A DNA stretch of 64,000 nucleotides from an uncultured Acidobacteriota bacterium. GTDB lineage: Bacteria; Acidobacteriota; Vicinamibacteria; Vicinamibacterales; CAVVIG01. The DNA lies in contig CADEDC010000005.1 in NCBI GenBank assembly GCA_902825985.1, positions 61,709 through 125,708 of the forward strand, written 5' to 3'. Positions 1 to 13,062 of this stretch are shown here, piece by piece. Every line of letters starts with the position of its first letter. The stretch's first letter is position 1. Made by a program: the position numbers and the translations under genes. The notes below the pieces were generated by a model. The model saw nothing but the letters and a program-made list of their open reading frames with translations, was not told the DNA's origin and made no database searches.

Positions 1-671
1 GTCCGGCCGTCGATGAAGACGAACTTGGGCCGCAGGATGAACCCCTTGCGTTCCAGGAACGTGCGCACCGGGACCACGCGACGGCGGCCGAATGAATCGT
101 ACTGCTCGACATCGCGCGACACGAAGCCGGAACGCGTGTGCGGCGTGAACAGCACCGTCCCGGTCACGATGAGCGGACTCTGGTATTCCTCGCCGATACG
201 CTTCCAATAGGCGGTGTTGGCGAACAGGCGCTCGTACGGCTCGAGATCCTTCTCTTCGCGAATCCGGTCCGGCAGCGCCATCGGGCCATCAACGGCTGGC
301 GTCGCCCCGGGACCCGCGGCGGCGACGCCGGAGTCGGCCGCGGCGGCCTTCTGTTGATCGAGCGCAATGGTCACCAGCGGCATCACGTCGGCGTCGATGA
401 CACGGAGGGAGGATTTCGACCGCAGCTGGCTGCGGAGCAGCCGGACGGTTTCCTGGTTGGCGTCGACGTCCTCGGAACCGCCGGCGACAAAACCGGCGAT
501 GAGCACACGCTGAAAGGCCGACACGTCCAGCTTCGGCTGGATCGGCGTCTCGATCGGGATCTCGTAATAGGTGGTCCCGCAGGCGACCGCCACGAGGGCG
601 AAGCAGGTCGTCAGCCCGGCCAGGGCCAGCCTAAGGCTGCTCTTTGTCTGTGTCGGCTCCGGCGCGGTCAT
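1..671 (-). CDS. Lipoprotein of unknown function (3' end beyond window)
   Basis: The open frame runs from an ATG at 671 off the left edge with no stop, giving at least 223 residues. Residues 10-31 form a lipoprotein signal ending in a VAVAC lipobox with Cys31, so the product is probably lipid-anchored in the envelope. The mature part begins with a Tyr/Pro-rich stretch, then an alternating beta/alpha pattern around 'VLIAGFVAGG' and 'SPLIVTGTVLF'. That pattern resembles small periplasmic proteins that build a beta-sheet platform, but I do not recognise the family. The start lies inside the upstream TPR gene (41-nt overlap), so the two are probably co-transcribed and translationally coupled. The start is chosen because it gives a complete lipoprotein signal. 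Confidence 0.7.
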   Translation of the reverse strand, partial: MTAPEPTQTKSSLRLALAGLTTCFALVAVACGTTYYEIPIETPIQPKLDVSAFQRVLIAGFVAGGSEDVDANQETVRLLRSQLRSKSSLRVIDADVMPLVTIALDQQKAAAADSGVAAAGPGATPAVDGPMALPDRIREEKDLEPYERLFANTAYWKRIGEEYQSPLIVTGTVLFTPHTRSGFVSRDVEQYDSFGRRRVVPVRTFLERKGFILRPKFVFIDGR

Positions 672-996
672 TGATTTCCTTGAAGAGGTCGTAATTCTGT
701 CGGATCTGGATATTCTGCGGCTCGAGGGCGATGGCTTTCTCGTAGGCCTGCCGCGCCTTGCCCAATTGCCCTTCGTGCTCGTAAGCGACGGCGAGATTGT
801 TGAAGGCTTGTGCGTACGTCGGGTCGAGTTCGACAGCGCGCTCCCAGCGATAGATCGCCTCTCGCCACAAACCGCGCAGCGCCACGTCGACGCCGAACTC
901 CGCTTCCGCTTTCGCCGAACTCCGCGAATCCGCATGCGCGACCGCCACGGGCGCGCCGAGCAGAAGCGTCAGGCAGAGAGCGCGGCGAAGGGACAT
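631..996 (-). CDS. Exported small TPR protein
   Basis: A 121-residue protein with a signal peptide (residues 1-22, cleavage after AHA). At least two tetratricopeptide repeats follow: 'AIYRWERAVELDPTYAQAF' then 'ARQAYEKAIALEPQN'. TPR units mediate protein-protein contacts, so a periplasmic scaffold role is likely, perhaps with the lipoprotein whose gene overlaps its 3' end. An upstream in-frame ATG at 1095 was rejected because it would put 33 residues before the signal peptide and lies upstream of a good promoter at 1013-1042. No Shine-Dalgarno is visible and the predicted leader is only about 10 nt. Function unknown. Confidence 0.7.
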   Translation of the reverse strand: MSLRRALCLTLLLGAPVAVAHADSRSSAKAEAEFGVDVALRGLWREAIYRWERAVELDPTYAQAFNNLAVAYEHEGQLGKARQAYEKAIALEPQNIQIRQNYDLFKEINDRAGADTDKEQP

Positions 997-1012
997 CAGC
1001 AGAACCCGTCTC

Positions 1013-1042
1013 ACTATAGCGACCGCCAGTCGGCCACTGCAA
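1013..1042 (-). promoter_or_regulatory. Sigma70-type promoter of the TPR-lipoprotein operon
   Basis: On the minus strand TTGCAG (1037-1042) is separated by 18 nt from TATAGT (1013-1018). Transcription would begin near 1006, about 10 nt before the ATG at 996. Seen directly; activity is inferred. Confidence 0.5.
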
Positions 1043-1199
1043 GCGATTTGCGGCCGCAACTCATTGTCTGAGCAAGCCATGTACCACCAGCGCATGGCTG
1101 TAAATGCGGCTCCGCCAGCCGACCGACGTGCGACCGCTTACGTTCCCCTGTCCGGTATTCGCCACAGCGCAGCCGACTCGCGTCCGTCGGTCGGTGGCG

Positions 1200-1205
1200 T
1201 ATAAT
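1200..1205 (+). promoter_or_regulatory. Possible -10 element for dprA
   Basis: A perfect TATAAT hexamer lies in the 290-nt divergent gap between the TPR gene and dprA. No convincing -35 is visible 16-19 nt upstream. It would give a leader of about 75 nt for dprA. Confidence 0.35.
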
Positions 1206-1286
1206 TCGAAGCGGAGGTCGAGCCCCGCACCACGCGGCGGCGTCGGCCTTTTTCTGTCTGGGCCACGGCGCTGGAATGGAGCGGCC

Positions 1287-2354
1287 GTGCCTTCTCTGCT
1301 GGACCTCGTCACCTTATCTCTGACGCCCTTCTCGTGGCGCCGGTCCCTCGGCGACCGCTTGCGCGCCGGCACCGACGCCCGTGTCCTGCTCGACGAACTC
1401 GCCGCCGCGACGGCAACTCCCGCTGACGCGCTCAACCGGCTGGCTGGTCAGGCCCGTGCAACGCTGGACCGGGCCGCCCGAACCGGAATCGACATCGTCG
1501 GTTGGCACGACGCCGACTACCCGGCGGCGCTCGCTGCGATTCACGACCCGCCGCCCGTCCTCTGGCTGCGTGGTGACCGCGCCTGCCTCTTGAGACAGGC
1601 CGTGGCGCTCGTTGGATCCCGCGCCGGCAGCGCTTCGGCGCTGGTGATTGCGGAGCAACTGGCGGCCGACCTCGCCGGCCGGGGCGTCATCGTCGTCAGT
1701 GGATTGGCTCGGGGCGTCGACTCAGCGGCCCACCGGGGGGCGCTGGCCGGGGGTGGGGGGACGCTGGCGGTGCTTGGCTCCGGCGCCGACGTGGTCTACC
1801 CGCCCGAACACCGACCGATGGCCGACGCCATCGCCGCCGCGCCAGTCAGCGCCATCGTCAGTGAGTTGCCGCCAGGTACGAGGCCGCTCCGCTGGTTCTT
1901 TCCGCTGCGCAACCGGATCATCAGCGGGCTCAGCCAAGCCGTCGTCGTGATCGAAGCGGGCGAGAAGAGCGGTTCGTTGATCACGGCCCGGTGCGCGCTC
2001 GAGCAGGGCCGCGACGTGCTGGCGGTTCCGGGCAGCGTGCTGGGCGGTCGGAACCGGGGTGGTCATGCTCTTTTGCGCGACGGCGCAAAGATCGTCGAAT
2101 CGGCGGACGATATCCTGGAGGAACTCCAGCTGGTGCCCGACCGTTCCGACGCCGGTCGGGCCAGGGCCCAGCTCCCGGATGATCCGTTGCTCGCCTCGCT
2201 GCCGGTCGGAGAGCCCTTCGATCTGGACTATATTGTGGCTCAATACGGATTAGCACCGATAAGCGTACTGCCCAGGCTGCTGGCACTCGAGCTCCGCGGA
2301 ATCATCCGCCGGGCCGGCGGTGGTCGATTCATCAGACTTGACCGTTCGTGCTAG
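1287..2354 (+). CDS. dprA: DNA-processing protein DprA (Smf)
   Basis: A 355-residue DprA, the cytoplasmic protein that binds incoming single-stranded DNA and loads RecA during natural transformation. The Rossmann-like core carries the family hallmarks: 'ALVGSRAGSASALVIAEQLA', 'VSGLARGVDSAAHRGAL', 'RNRIISGLSQAVVVIEA', 'GSLITARCALEQGRDVLAVPG'. A C-terminal winged-helix-like segment follows. The GTG at 1287 is chosen over the ATG at 1104 because it follows a purine-rich GGAATGGAG element and gives the usual family length. It is the first gene of the conserved dprA-topA-trmFO-xerC order and lies 31 nt before topA. Whether this organism is naturally competent cannot be told from this gene alone, since dprA is widespread. 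Confidence 0.95.
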   Translation: MPSLLDLVTLSLTPFSWRRSLGDRLRAGTDARVLLDELAAATATPADALNRLAGQARATLDRAARTGIDIVGWHDADYPAALAAIHDPPPVLWLRGDRACLLRQAVALVGSRAGSASALVIAEQLAADLAGRGVIVVSGLARGVDSAAHRGALAGGGGTLAVLGSGADVVYPPEHRPMADAIAAAPVSAIVSELPPGTRPLRWFFPLRNRIISGLSQAVVVIEAGEKSGSLITARCALEQGRDVLAVPGSVLGGRNRGGHALLRDGAKIVESADDILEELQLVPDRSDAGRARAQLPDDPLLASLPVGEPFDLDYIVAQYGLAPISVLPRLLALELRGIIRRAGGGRFIRLDRSC

Positions 2355-2385
2355 GGTCTAGGGAACTGAGGTCAGAAGCAGATCG

Positions 2386-4839
<2,454 letters not shown>

Positions 4840-5052
4840 GGTGGGCTGGGTGGCCGGTCCTCCCCTGAGTTCCTGGCCTCTGGCGCCGCGGCCGCGACGC
4901 CGGCGTGCGGACGTGACGTGAACGGCTCGGTGCAGGCGCGCCGCCGCCACGCCGGGCCTGCACGGCGTCACCGGCTCCCTGCATGCGGCACGGGGCCCGT
5001 TCAGGCGACAACCCGGAACCCGAATCCACAACCTCAATCACCAACAGTCACC
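4840..5052 (+). other. Intergenic region topA-trmFO
   Basis: 213 nt without a supported gene. The frame upstream of trmFO is open here but low in protein-like character. The last 40 nt are A/C-rich. No clear promoter or terminator hairpin was found. Confidence 0.4.
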
Positions 5053-6498
5053 GTGCCTCCGCCCTGTTCCGTCACGATCGTCGGTGCTGGCCTCGCGGGC
5101 AGTGAAGCCGCCTGGCAGATTGCCTCGCTCGGCATTCCGGTCAGGTTGCTCGAGATGCGACCGGTCCGTGCGACCGCCGTGCACAAGACCGCCGATTGCG
5201 CCGAGCTGGTCTGCAGCAACTCGTTTCGCGGCGACAAACTCGACAACGCGGTCGGCCTCCTCAAGGAGGAGATGCGACGCCTCGGCTCGCTGATCCTGAA
5301 GACGGCGGAGGCCTGCCGGGTGCCGGCTGGCGCGGCGCTGGCGGTCGATCGCGACCGATTCTCGCAGGCCGTGACCGCGGCCTTGCAGGCGCACCCGCTC
5401 ATCACCCTCGTTCGCGACGAGGTGACGACGATTCCCGAGTCGCATGACCGTGCACCGGTGATCCTCGCCACCGGACCGCTCACCTCCGATGCGCTGGCCG
5501 CCGACCTGCTGCGACTGGTCGGCGGCGAGCATCTCTACTTCTACGACGCGATCAGCCCGATCGTCCTCGCCGACTCGATCGATCGTTCGAAGGCTTTCCG
5601 GGCATCGCGCTGGGACCGCAGTCTTCGCGGCGCCGGGGCGGGCACCGGGACACCCGGCCCCTCCGGCAACGCCGCGGCGCCGTCCGGACCGGCCTGTGGC
5701 GCCGACGATGGTCAGGGCGACTATCTGAACTGCCCCATGACGCGCGACCAGTACGAGCGGTTCTACGACGCATTGACCCATGCCGAGTCGGCGACCGTGC
5801 ACGATTTCGACCGGGAGAAGTTCTTCGAAGGATGCCTGCCGATCGAGGTCATGGCGCACCGCGGCGTCGACACGCTGCGTTTCGGCCCGATGAAGCCGGT
5901 TGGACTCGTCGACCCGGCGACCGGTCGCGAACCCTACGCGGCGGTACAGCTGCGCCAGGACAATCTCGCGGCCGATCACTTCAGCCTCGTCGGGTTTCAG
6001 ACGCAGCTGAAATGGGGTGAGCAGGCGCGGGTGCTGAGGATGATTCCAGGCCTCGAACAGGCGGAGTTCGTCCGCTACGGCATGGTGCACCGCAACACCT
6101 ACGTGAACGGGCCGAGGGTGCTCGCCGATACGTGGCAGGTTCGCGTCCGGCCGTCGCTGTTCCTCGCCGGGCAGATGTCTGGCGTCGAAGGCTACGTCGA
6201 GTCGGCGGCGTCCGGGCTCCTCGCCGGGCTGCATGCTGCGGCGCTGGCGGTCGGTGATCCGGTGCTATCGCCGCCGCGGACGACGGCGATTGGCGCGCTC
6301 GCCTTTTACGTGTCGCACGCCGATCCGACCCGCTACGATCCGACGAACATCACGTTCGGGATCATGCCGCCGCTCGACCGCCCGCGCGGCGGCAAGGCGC
6401 AGCGGAAGCTTGCCTTGTCGGCGCGGGCGCTGGCCGATCTCGAGCAGTGGCTGGCGGGCCGCCGCCGCACCACGGCGCCGTCGGCGTCGCACCCATGA
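5053..6498 (+). CDS. trmFO: Folate/FAD-dependent tRNA (uracil-54-C5-)-methyltransferase TrmFO
   Basis: TrmFO makes ribothymidine at tRNA position 54 using methylene-tetrahydrofolate and FADH2. The FAD-binding motif 'IVGAGLAGSEAAWQ' is at residues 9-22. Cys54 in 'ELVCSNSFRG' and Cys261 in 'FFEGCLPIEVMAHRG' match the conserved pair described in Bacillus TrmFO (Cys53/Cys226). 'GQMSGVEGYVESAASG' is the second FAD contact. The GTG at 5053 places the FAD motif at the N-terminus as in the family. Residues about 190-222 hold a Gly/Ala/Pro-rich insertion of about 30 residues, which makes this protein (481 aa) longer than the usual 435-450. Its stop overlaps the xerC start (ATGA). Confidence 0.95.
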   Translation: MPPPCSVTIVGAGLAGSEAAWQIASLGIPVRLLEMRPVRATAVHKTADCAELVCSNSFRGDKLDNAVGLLKEEMRRLGSLILKTAEACRVPAGAALAVDRDRFSQAVTAALQAHPLITLVRDEVTTIPESHDRAPVILATGPLTSDALAADLLRLVGGEHLYFYDAISPIVLADSIDRSKAFRASRWDRSLRGAGAGTGTPGPSGNAAAPSGPACGADDGQGDYLNCPMTRDQYERFYDALTHAESATVHDFDREKFFEGCLPIEVMAHRGVDTLRFGPMKPVGLVDPATGREPYAAVQLRQDNLAADHFSLVGFQTQLKWGEQARVLRMIPGLEQAEFVRYGMVHRNTYVNGPRVLADTWQVRVRPSLFLAGQMSGVEGYVESAASGLLAGLHAAALAVGDPVLSPPRTTAIGALAFYVSHADPTRYDPTNITFGIMPPLDRPRGGKAQRKLALSARALADLEQWLAGRRRTTAPSASHP

Positions 6499-7475
6499 CG
6501 GGCCATCTCAAGGACTTCCTTCGCTATCTCCGCCTGAACCGCAACGTGTCGCCGCACACGGTGCGGGCCTACGACAGCGATCTCACGCAGTTCATCGACC
6601 ATGTCGCGATTGCCGCGGGGCGGCGGCGGGTCGACCTGCTGCCGGCCGCGCTCGATCGCGCCGCCATCCGCGGCTATCTGGCAGAGCTTCATGCGCAGGG
6701 ACAGTCGCGGGCGACGGCGGCGCGCAAGCTCGCCGCCGTCCGGACGTTCCTCCGCTACCTGCGCCGCGAGTCGCTGATCGACGACGATCCCGGGGCGATT
6801 GTCGCCACGCCGAAGCGGGAGGTGCGAATGCCCGCCCATCTCAGCGAGGAGGAAATGCTCCATCTGCTGGCGGCGCCGTCCACCGACGATGCCCTCGGTC
6901 GTCGCGATCGGACGATCCTCGAGCTGTTCTACGCGTCGGGACTGCGGCTCAGCGAACTCGCCGGACTCGGACTCGAGGACGTCAATCTGACGGGACGCAT
7001 GGTCCGCGTCCTCGGCAAGGGCGGCCGGCAGCGTCTGGTGCCCTTCAATCGCAGTACCGAAGCGGCCCTGCGGGCGTGGTTGGGCGACCGCGAGCGCTTG
7101 ACGCGGCAGGTGGTGCGGCTTCCCGGCGCCACGCGCGGCGCGCGCCGCGAGTCGGAACCGCTGTTCGTCAACTATCGGGGGACGCGGCTGAGCAGCCGGA
7201 GCATCGATCGACTCGTGCGCCGCTACGTCGACCTCTGTGCCGAGCGGACCGGGATCAGCCCGCACGCGCTGCGCCATTCCTTCGCCACGCATCTGTTGCA
7301 GCGGGGCGCCGACCTGCGCGCCATCCAGGAACTGCTCGGCCATGCGCGTCTGAGCACGACGCAACGCTACACCCACGTCAATGCCGCGCAGCTGCTCGAT
7401 GTCTATCAGAAGGCGCATCCGCGCGCCAGCCGATCGGGGCGGGCGAAGGGGCCGGGGGCGGACGAGGGGGGGTAG
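6495..7475 (+). CDS. xerC: Tyrosine recombinase XerC
   Basis: A 326-residue site-specific tyrosine recombinase that, with XerD, resolves chromosome dimers at dif. The N-terminal SAM-like core-binding domain covers about residues 1-90. The catalytic set is complete: Arg151 ('SGLRLSEL'), Lys175, His257 and Arg260 ('HALRHSFATHLL'), His283 ('LGHARLSTTQ') and nucleophile Tyr292 ('RYTHVN'). The ATG at 6495 overlaps the trmFO stop, so the two are translationally coupled. The position after trmFO, ahead of hslV in the ancestral order, supports XerC rather than a mobile integrase. In this genome hslV does not follow; a 13-kb block intervenes. Confidence 0.93.
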   Translation: MTGHLKDFLRYLRLNRNVSPHTVRAYDSDLTQFIDHVAIAAGRRRVDLLPAALDRAAIRGYLAELHAQGQSRATAARKLAAVRTFLRYLRRESLIDDDPGAIVATPKREVRMPAHLSEEEMLHLLAAPSTDDALGRRDRTILELFYASGLRLSELAGLGLEDVNLTGRMVRVLGKGGRQRLVPFNRSTEAALRAWLGDRERLTRQVVRLPGATRGARRESEPLFVNYRGTRLSSRSIDRLVRRYVDLCAERTGISPHALRHSFATHLLQRGADLRAIQELLGHARLSTTQRYTHVNAAQLLDVYQKAHPRASRSGRAKGPGADEGG

Positions 7476-7568
7476 CCCCGGGCAGTGCAGACACCCGCGT
7501 CCGCAGGCCCGGCGCGCCGGGGGACACCTCGGTCGCCTGCCCGCCGCCGCCCGGTCGGTTCCAGGGGA

Positions 7569-8999
<1,431 letters not shown>

Positions 9000-9071
9000 C
9001 GTTCCGCTTGCCTTTCCTGTCCGTGTCGTAGCGACGCCGCGTCGAACCCGTGATGGTCGTCCGTGAACCCG

Positions 9072-10268
9072 TTACTTGAACCAGCTGGATCCGCTCGAGA
9101 CCGGCAGCGTCACCCGGAAGCGCGTGCCGTGTCCCGGGGTGCTGTTCAGATCGATACGGCCGTCGTGCGCGTCGACGATCTTCCGCACGATGGCGAGACC
9201 AAGCCCGGAGCCCTGCGGCTTGGTCGTGAAGAACGGATCGAAGATCCGGTCGCTCAGTTCGGGCGGCACACCAGGACCGTCGTCGGCGACGTCGACGGTC
9301 AGCATCCTCGTCTGCACTTCGCCATCGTCGACCACGAAGGCCGGATCCTGCGTGACGTCTTCCACGATGGCTGAGATGGTGATGTGTCCCTTCCCGTCGA
9401 GCGCCTCGAAGGCGTTGGTCAGCAGGTTCGTGAACACCTGACAGAGCTGGTGCTGATCGCCGTCGACCAGCGGCAGCGATGGCGGCAGGCGAAGCGCCAC
9501 CGCCGCGTCGCCGCGACGGACCTTGCTCTCGGCGAGGGTCACCGACTGATGCAGGACGTCGCGGACGTCGGTCTGCTCCATCTGCAGCCGGATGGGGCGG
9601 ACGAACTCCAGCATCTCGACGACGATGGCGTTGGCCAGCTTGGCCTCGCTGATGATGTCGGCGAGCAGCGTCTGCGCGTCGGGCAGGTCGGCGACCTGGC
9701 GGCGCAACAGGCCCGCCATCACCTCGATGCCCGCCAGCGGGTTCTTCAGTTCGTGGGCGATACCGGCCGCCATCTCGCCCAGCGACGCGAGCCGGTCGCG
9801 CAGCCGCTCGCGTTCTTCCGCCTGCTCGACCAGCGTGAGATCCTTGAAGTACATGACGGCGCCGACGACCCGCCCCTGGTCGTCCTTGACCTGCGAGAGC
9901 GTGTAGCCGATCACCCGATCGAGATCCTTGAGCCGCAGCTCGGCGCGGTTCGGCAGGGTCGTCATCTCGAAGGCTGCCGACAGGGCACGGACGACATCCG
10001 GGCGCTCGCGGAAGACGTCGTTGAAGGCACGGTGCCGGTCGTCGGCCGGGCGCGCGATCGCGAAAATGCGAAAGGCCTCGTCGTTGGCCAGCGCGATGGT
10101 GCCGTCGCGGTGGATCGCGATGACGCCGTTTCGCATGTTGCTGACCAGCTGTCGAAAGAACCGGTCCTCGGATGGCGAGGTGCGGCGGGCTGTGCCTCGG
10201 GTAGCCGGGCGGACAGCCGGACTGGTCCGGGTTGCCGGCGCGTCGGGTCGTGTGGACATGGTCGGCAA
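9072..10268 (-). CDS. Cytosolic PAS histidine kinase (NtrB-like)
   Basis: A 398-residue sensor kinase with no membrane segment. A basic, low-complexity N-terminus (1-35) is followed by a PAS domain (about 38-145), a HisKA dimerisation domain with His172 in 'GIAHELKNPLAG', and a HATPase domain with N-box 'NLLTNAFEAL', G1 'VADDGPGVP' and G2 'GSGLGLAIV'. This is the NtrB/AtoS architecture that partners NtrC-like regulators, and the regulator gene follows directly. The signal is unknown and is probably sensed in the cytoplasm by the PAS domain. A TATAAT is present 110 nt upstream. The start might be the second Met (residue 4). Confidence 0.9.
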   Translation of the reverse strand: MPTMSTRPDAPATRTSPAVRPATRGTARRTSPSEDRFFRQLVSNMRNGVIAIHRDGTIALANDEAFRIFAIARPADDRHRAFNDVFRERPDVVRALSAAFEMTTLPNRAELRLKDLDRVIGYTLSQVKDDQGRVVGAVMYFKDLTLVEQAEERERLRDRLASLGEMAAGIAHELKNPLAGIEVMAGLLRRQVADLPDAQTLLADIISEAKLANAIVVEMLEFVRPIRLQMEQTDVRDVLHQSVTLAESKVRRGDAAVALRLPPSLPLVDGDQHQLCQVFTNLLTNAFEALDGKGHITISAIVEDVTQDPAFVVDDGEVQTRMLTVDVADDGPGVPPELSDRIFDPFFTTKPQGSGLGLAIVRKIVDAHDGRIDLNSTPGHGTRFRVTLPVSSGSSWFK

Positions 10269-10377
10269 GGCTGTCAGCTCGACCCTGACAGGCGCAAAGC
10301 CTGTGCCCGGGATCCGCGAGTAGATCGCGTGCGAAACCTGCCGGATATCAGCAGGTTAGCGACAACAGCCGATTTTG

Positions 10378-10383
10378 ATTATA
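10378..10383 (-). promoter_or_regulatory. -10 element upstream of the PAS kinase
   Basis: TATAAT on the minus strand in an AT-rich patch (about 10360-10415) that stands out from the GC-rich surroundings. No clear TTGACA-like -35 is visible. It would drive the kinase and NtrC genes with a leader of about 100 nt. Confidence 0.4.
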
Positions 10384-10398
10384 ACGAAATTGTAATTC

Positions 10399-10411
10399 GA
10401 TAACAGGATTG

Positions 10412-10416
<5 letters not shown>
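10399..10416. promoter_or_regulatory. Inverted repeat, possible operator
   Basis: GATAAC-N6-GTTATC, a perfect dyad. It covers the stop codon of the ABC-F gene (10412-10414) and lies 16-33 nt upstream of the kinase -10. An operator role is inferred from its position. A weak terminator hairpin is the alternative. Confidence 0.35.
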
Positions 10417-12462
<2,046 letters not shown>

Positions 12463-12466
<4 letters not shown>

Positions 12467-13062
12467 TCACCCAGAGCCTTGGCTGCTGCGGCGAGCACCT
12501 GCGGCACCCGGAAGGGCTTCGTCAGGTAGCCGGCAACGCCAAGGTTGACCGCTTCGATCGCGCTCGACTCGGTGGAATAGCCGGTGATGATGATCACCGG
12601 CAGGTCGGACTTGTAGCGCTTGGCCTCGCGGATGACCGACAGGCCGTCGAGCCCCGGCATCTTGAGGTCGGCGATCAGCAGGTCGTAGGGATAGATGCGC
12701 AGCCGCTCGAGCGCCGAGCGGCCGTCGGGCGCCACGTCGACGTCGTACTCGGCCAGCGCCAGCGTCTTCGACAGCAGGTCGCGGATGCTCGCCTCGTCGT
12801 CGACCACCAGCACCCGCGGGCGTTCGCTGCTGTTCATCGTCCGGGTCGACGACGAACCGTTGGCCACCGGCGGCCGGACCGCCGATCCGCGAGCCCGCTG
12901 GCTGTCGAGCCACGCATCGATGTCTCGCTTGCGGAAGCGCCACTGGCGGCCGACGCGGACGGCCGGAATCTTGCCGGCCTTGATCAGGCGGTAGACCGTG
13001 CGGAGGTTGACCTGGAGATACTCCAGGACTTCCTCGGTGGTCAGAAAGGTTTCGTCAATCAT
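12463..13062 (-). CDS. Excisionase-type HTH fused to a receiver domain
   Basis: A 199-residue protein with an unusual domain order. Residues 5-55 are a MerR/excisionase-type helix-turn-helix ('TTEEVLEYLQVNLRTVYRLI' then a basic wing ending 'RKRDIDAWL'). A linker of about 25 residues rich in Ser/Arg follows, then a CheY-like receiver at 81-199 with acidic pair Asp88/Asp89, phospho-acceptor Asp132 ('ADLKMPGLDG'), Thr160 and Lys182 ('YLTKPF'). In most response regulators the receiver is N-terminal; here DNA binding comes first. The start overlaps the kinase stop and the end overlaps the ABC-F start, so the trio is coupled. The upstream kinase is the probable phosphodonor; the DNA target is unknown. 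Confidence 0.88.

Noticed and set aside
6495..7475. xerC as a phage or island integrase
   Set aside because: Its position after trmFO with an overlapping start and its normal length match chromosomal XerC. No attachment-site repeats or phage genes were seen nearby.
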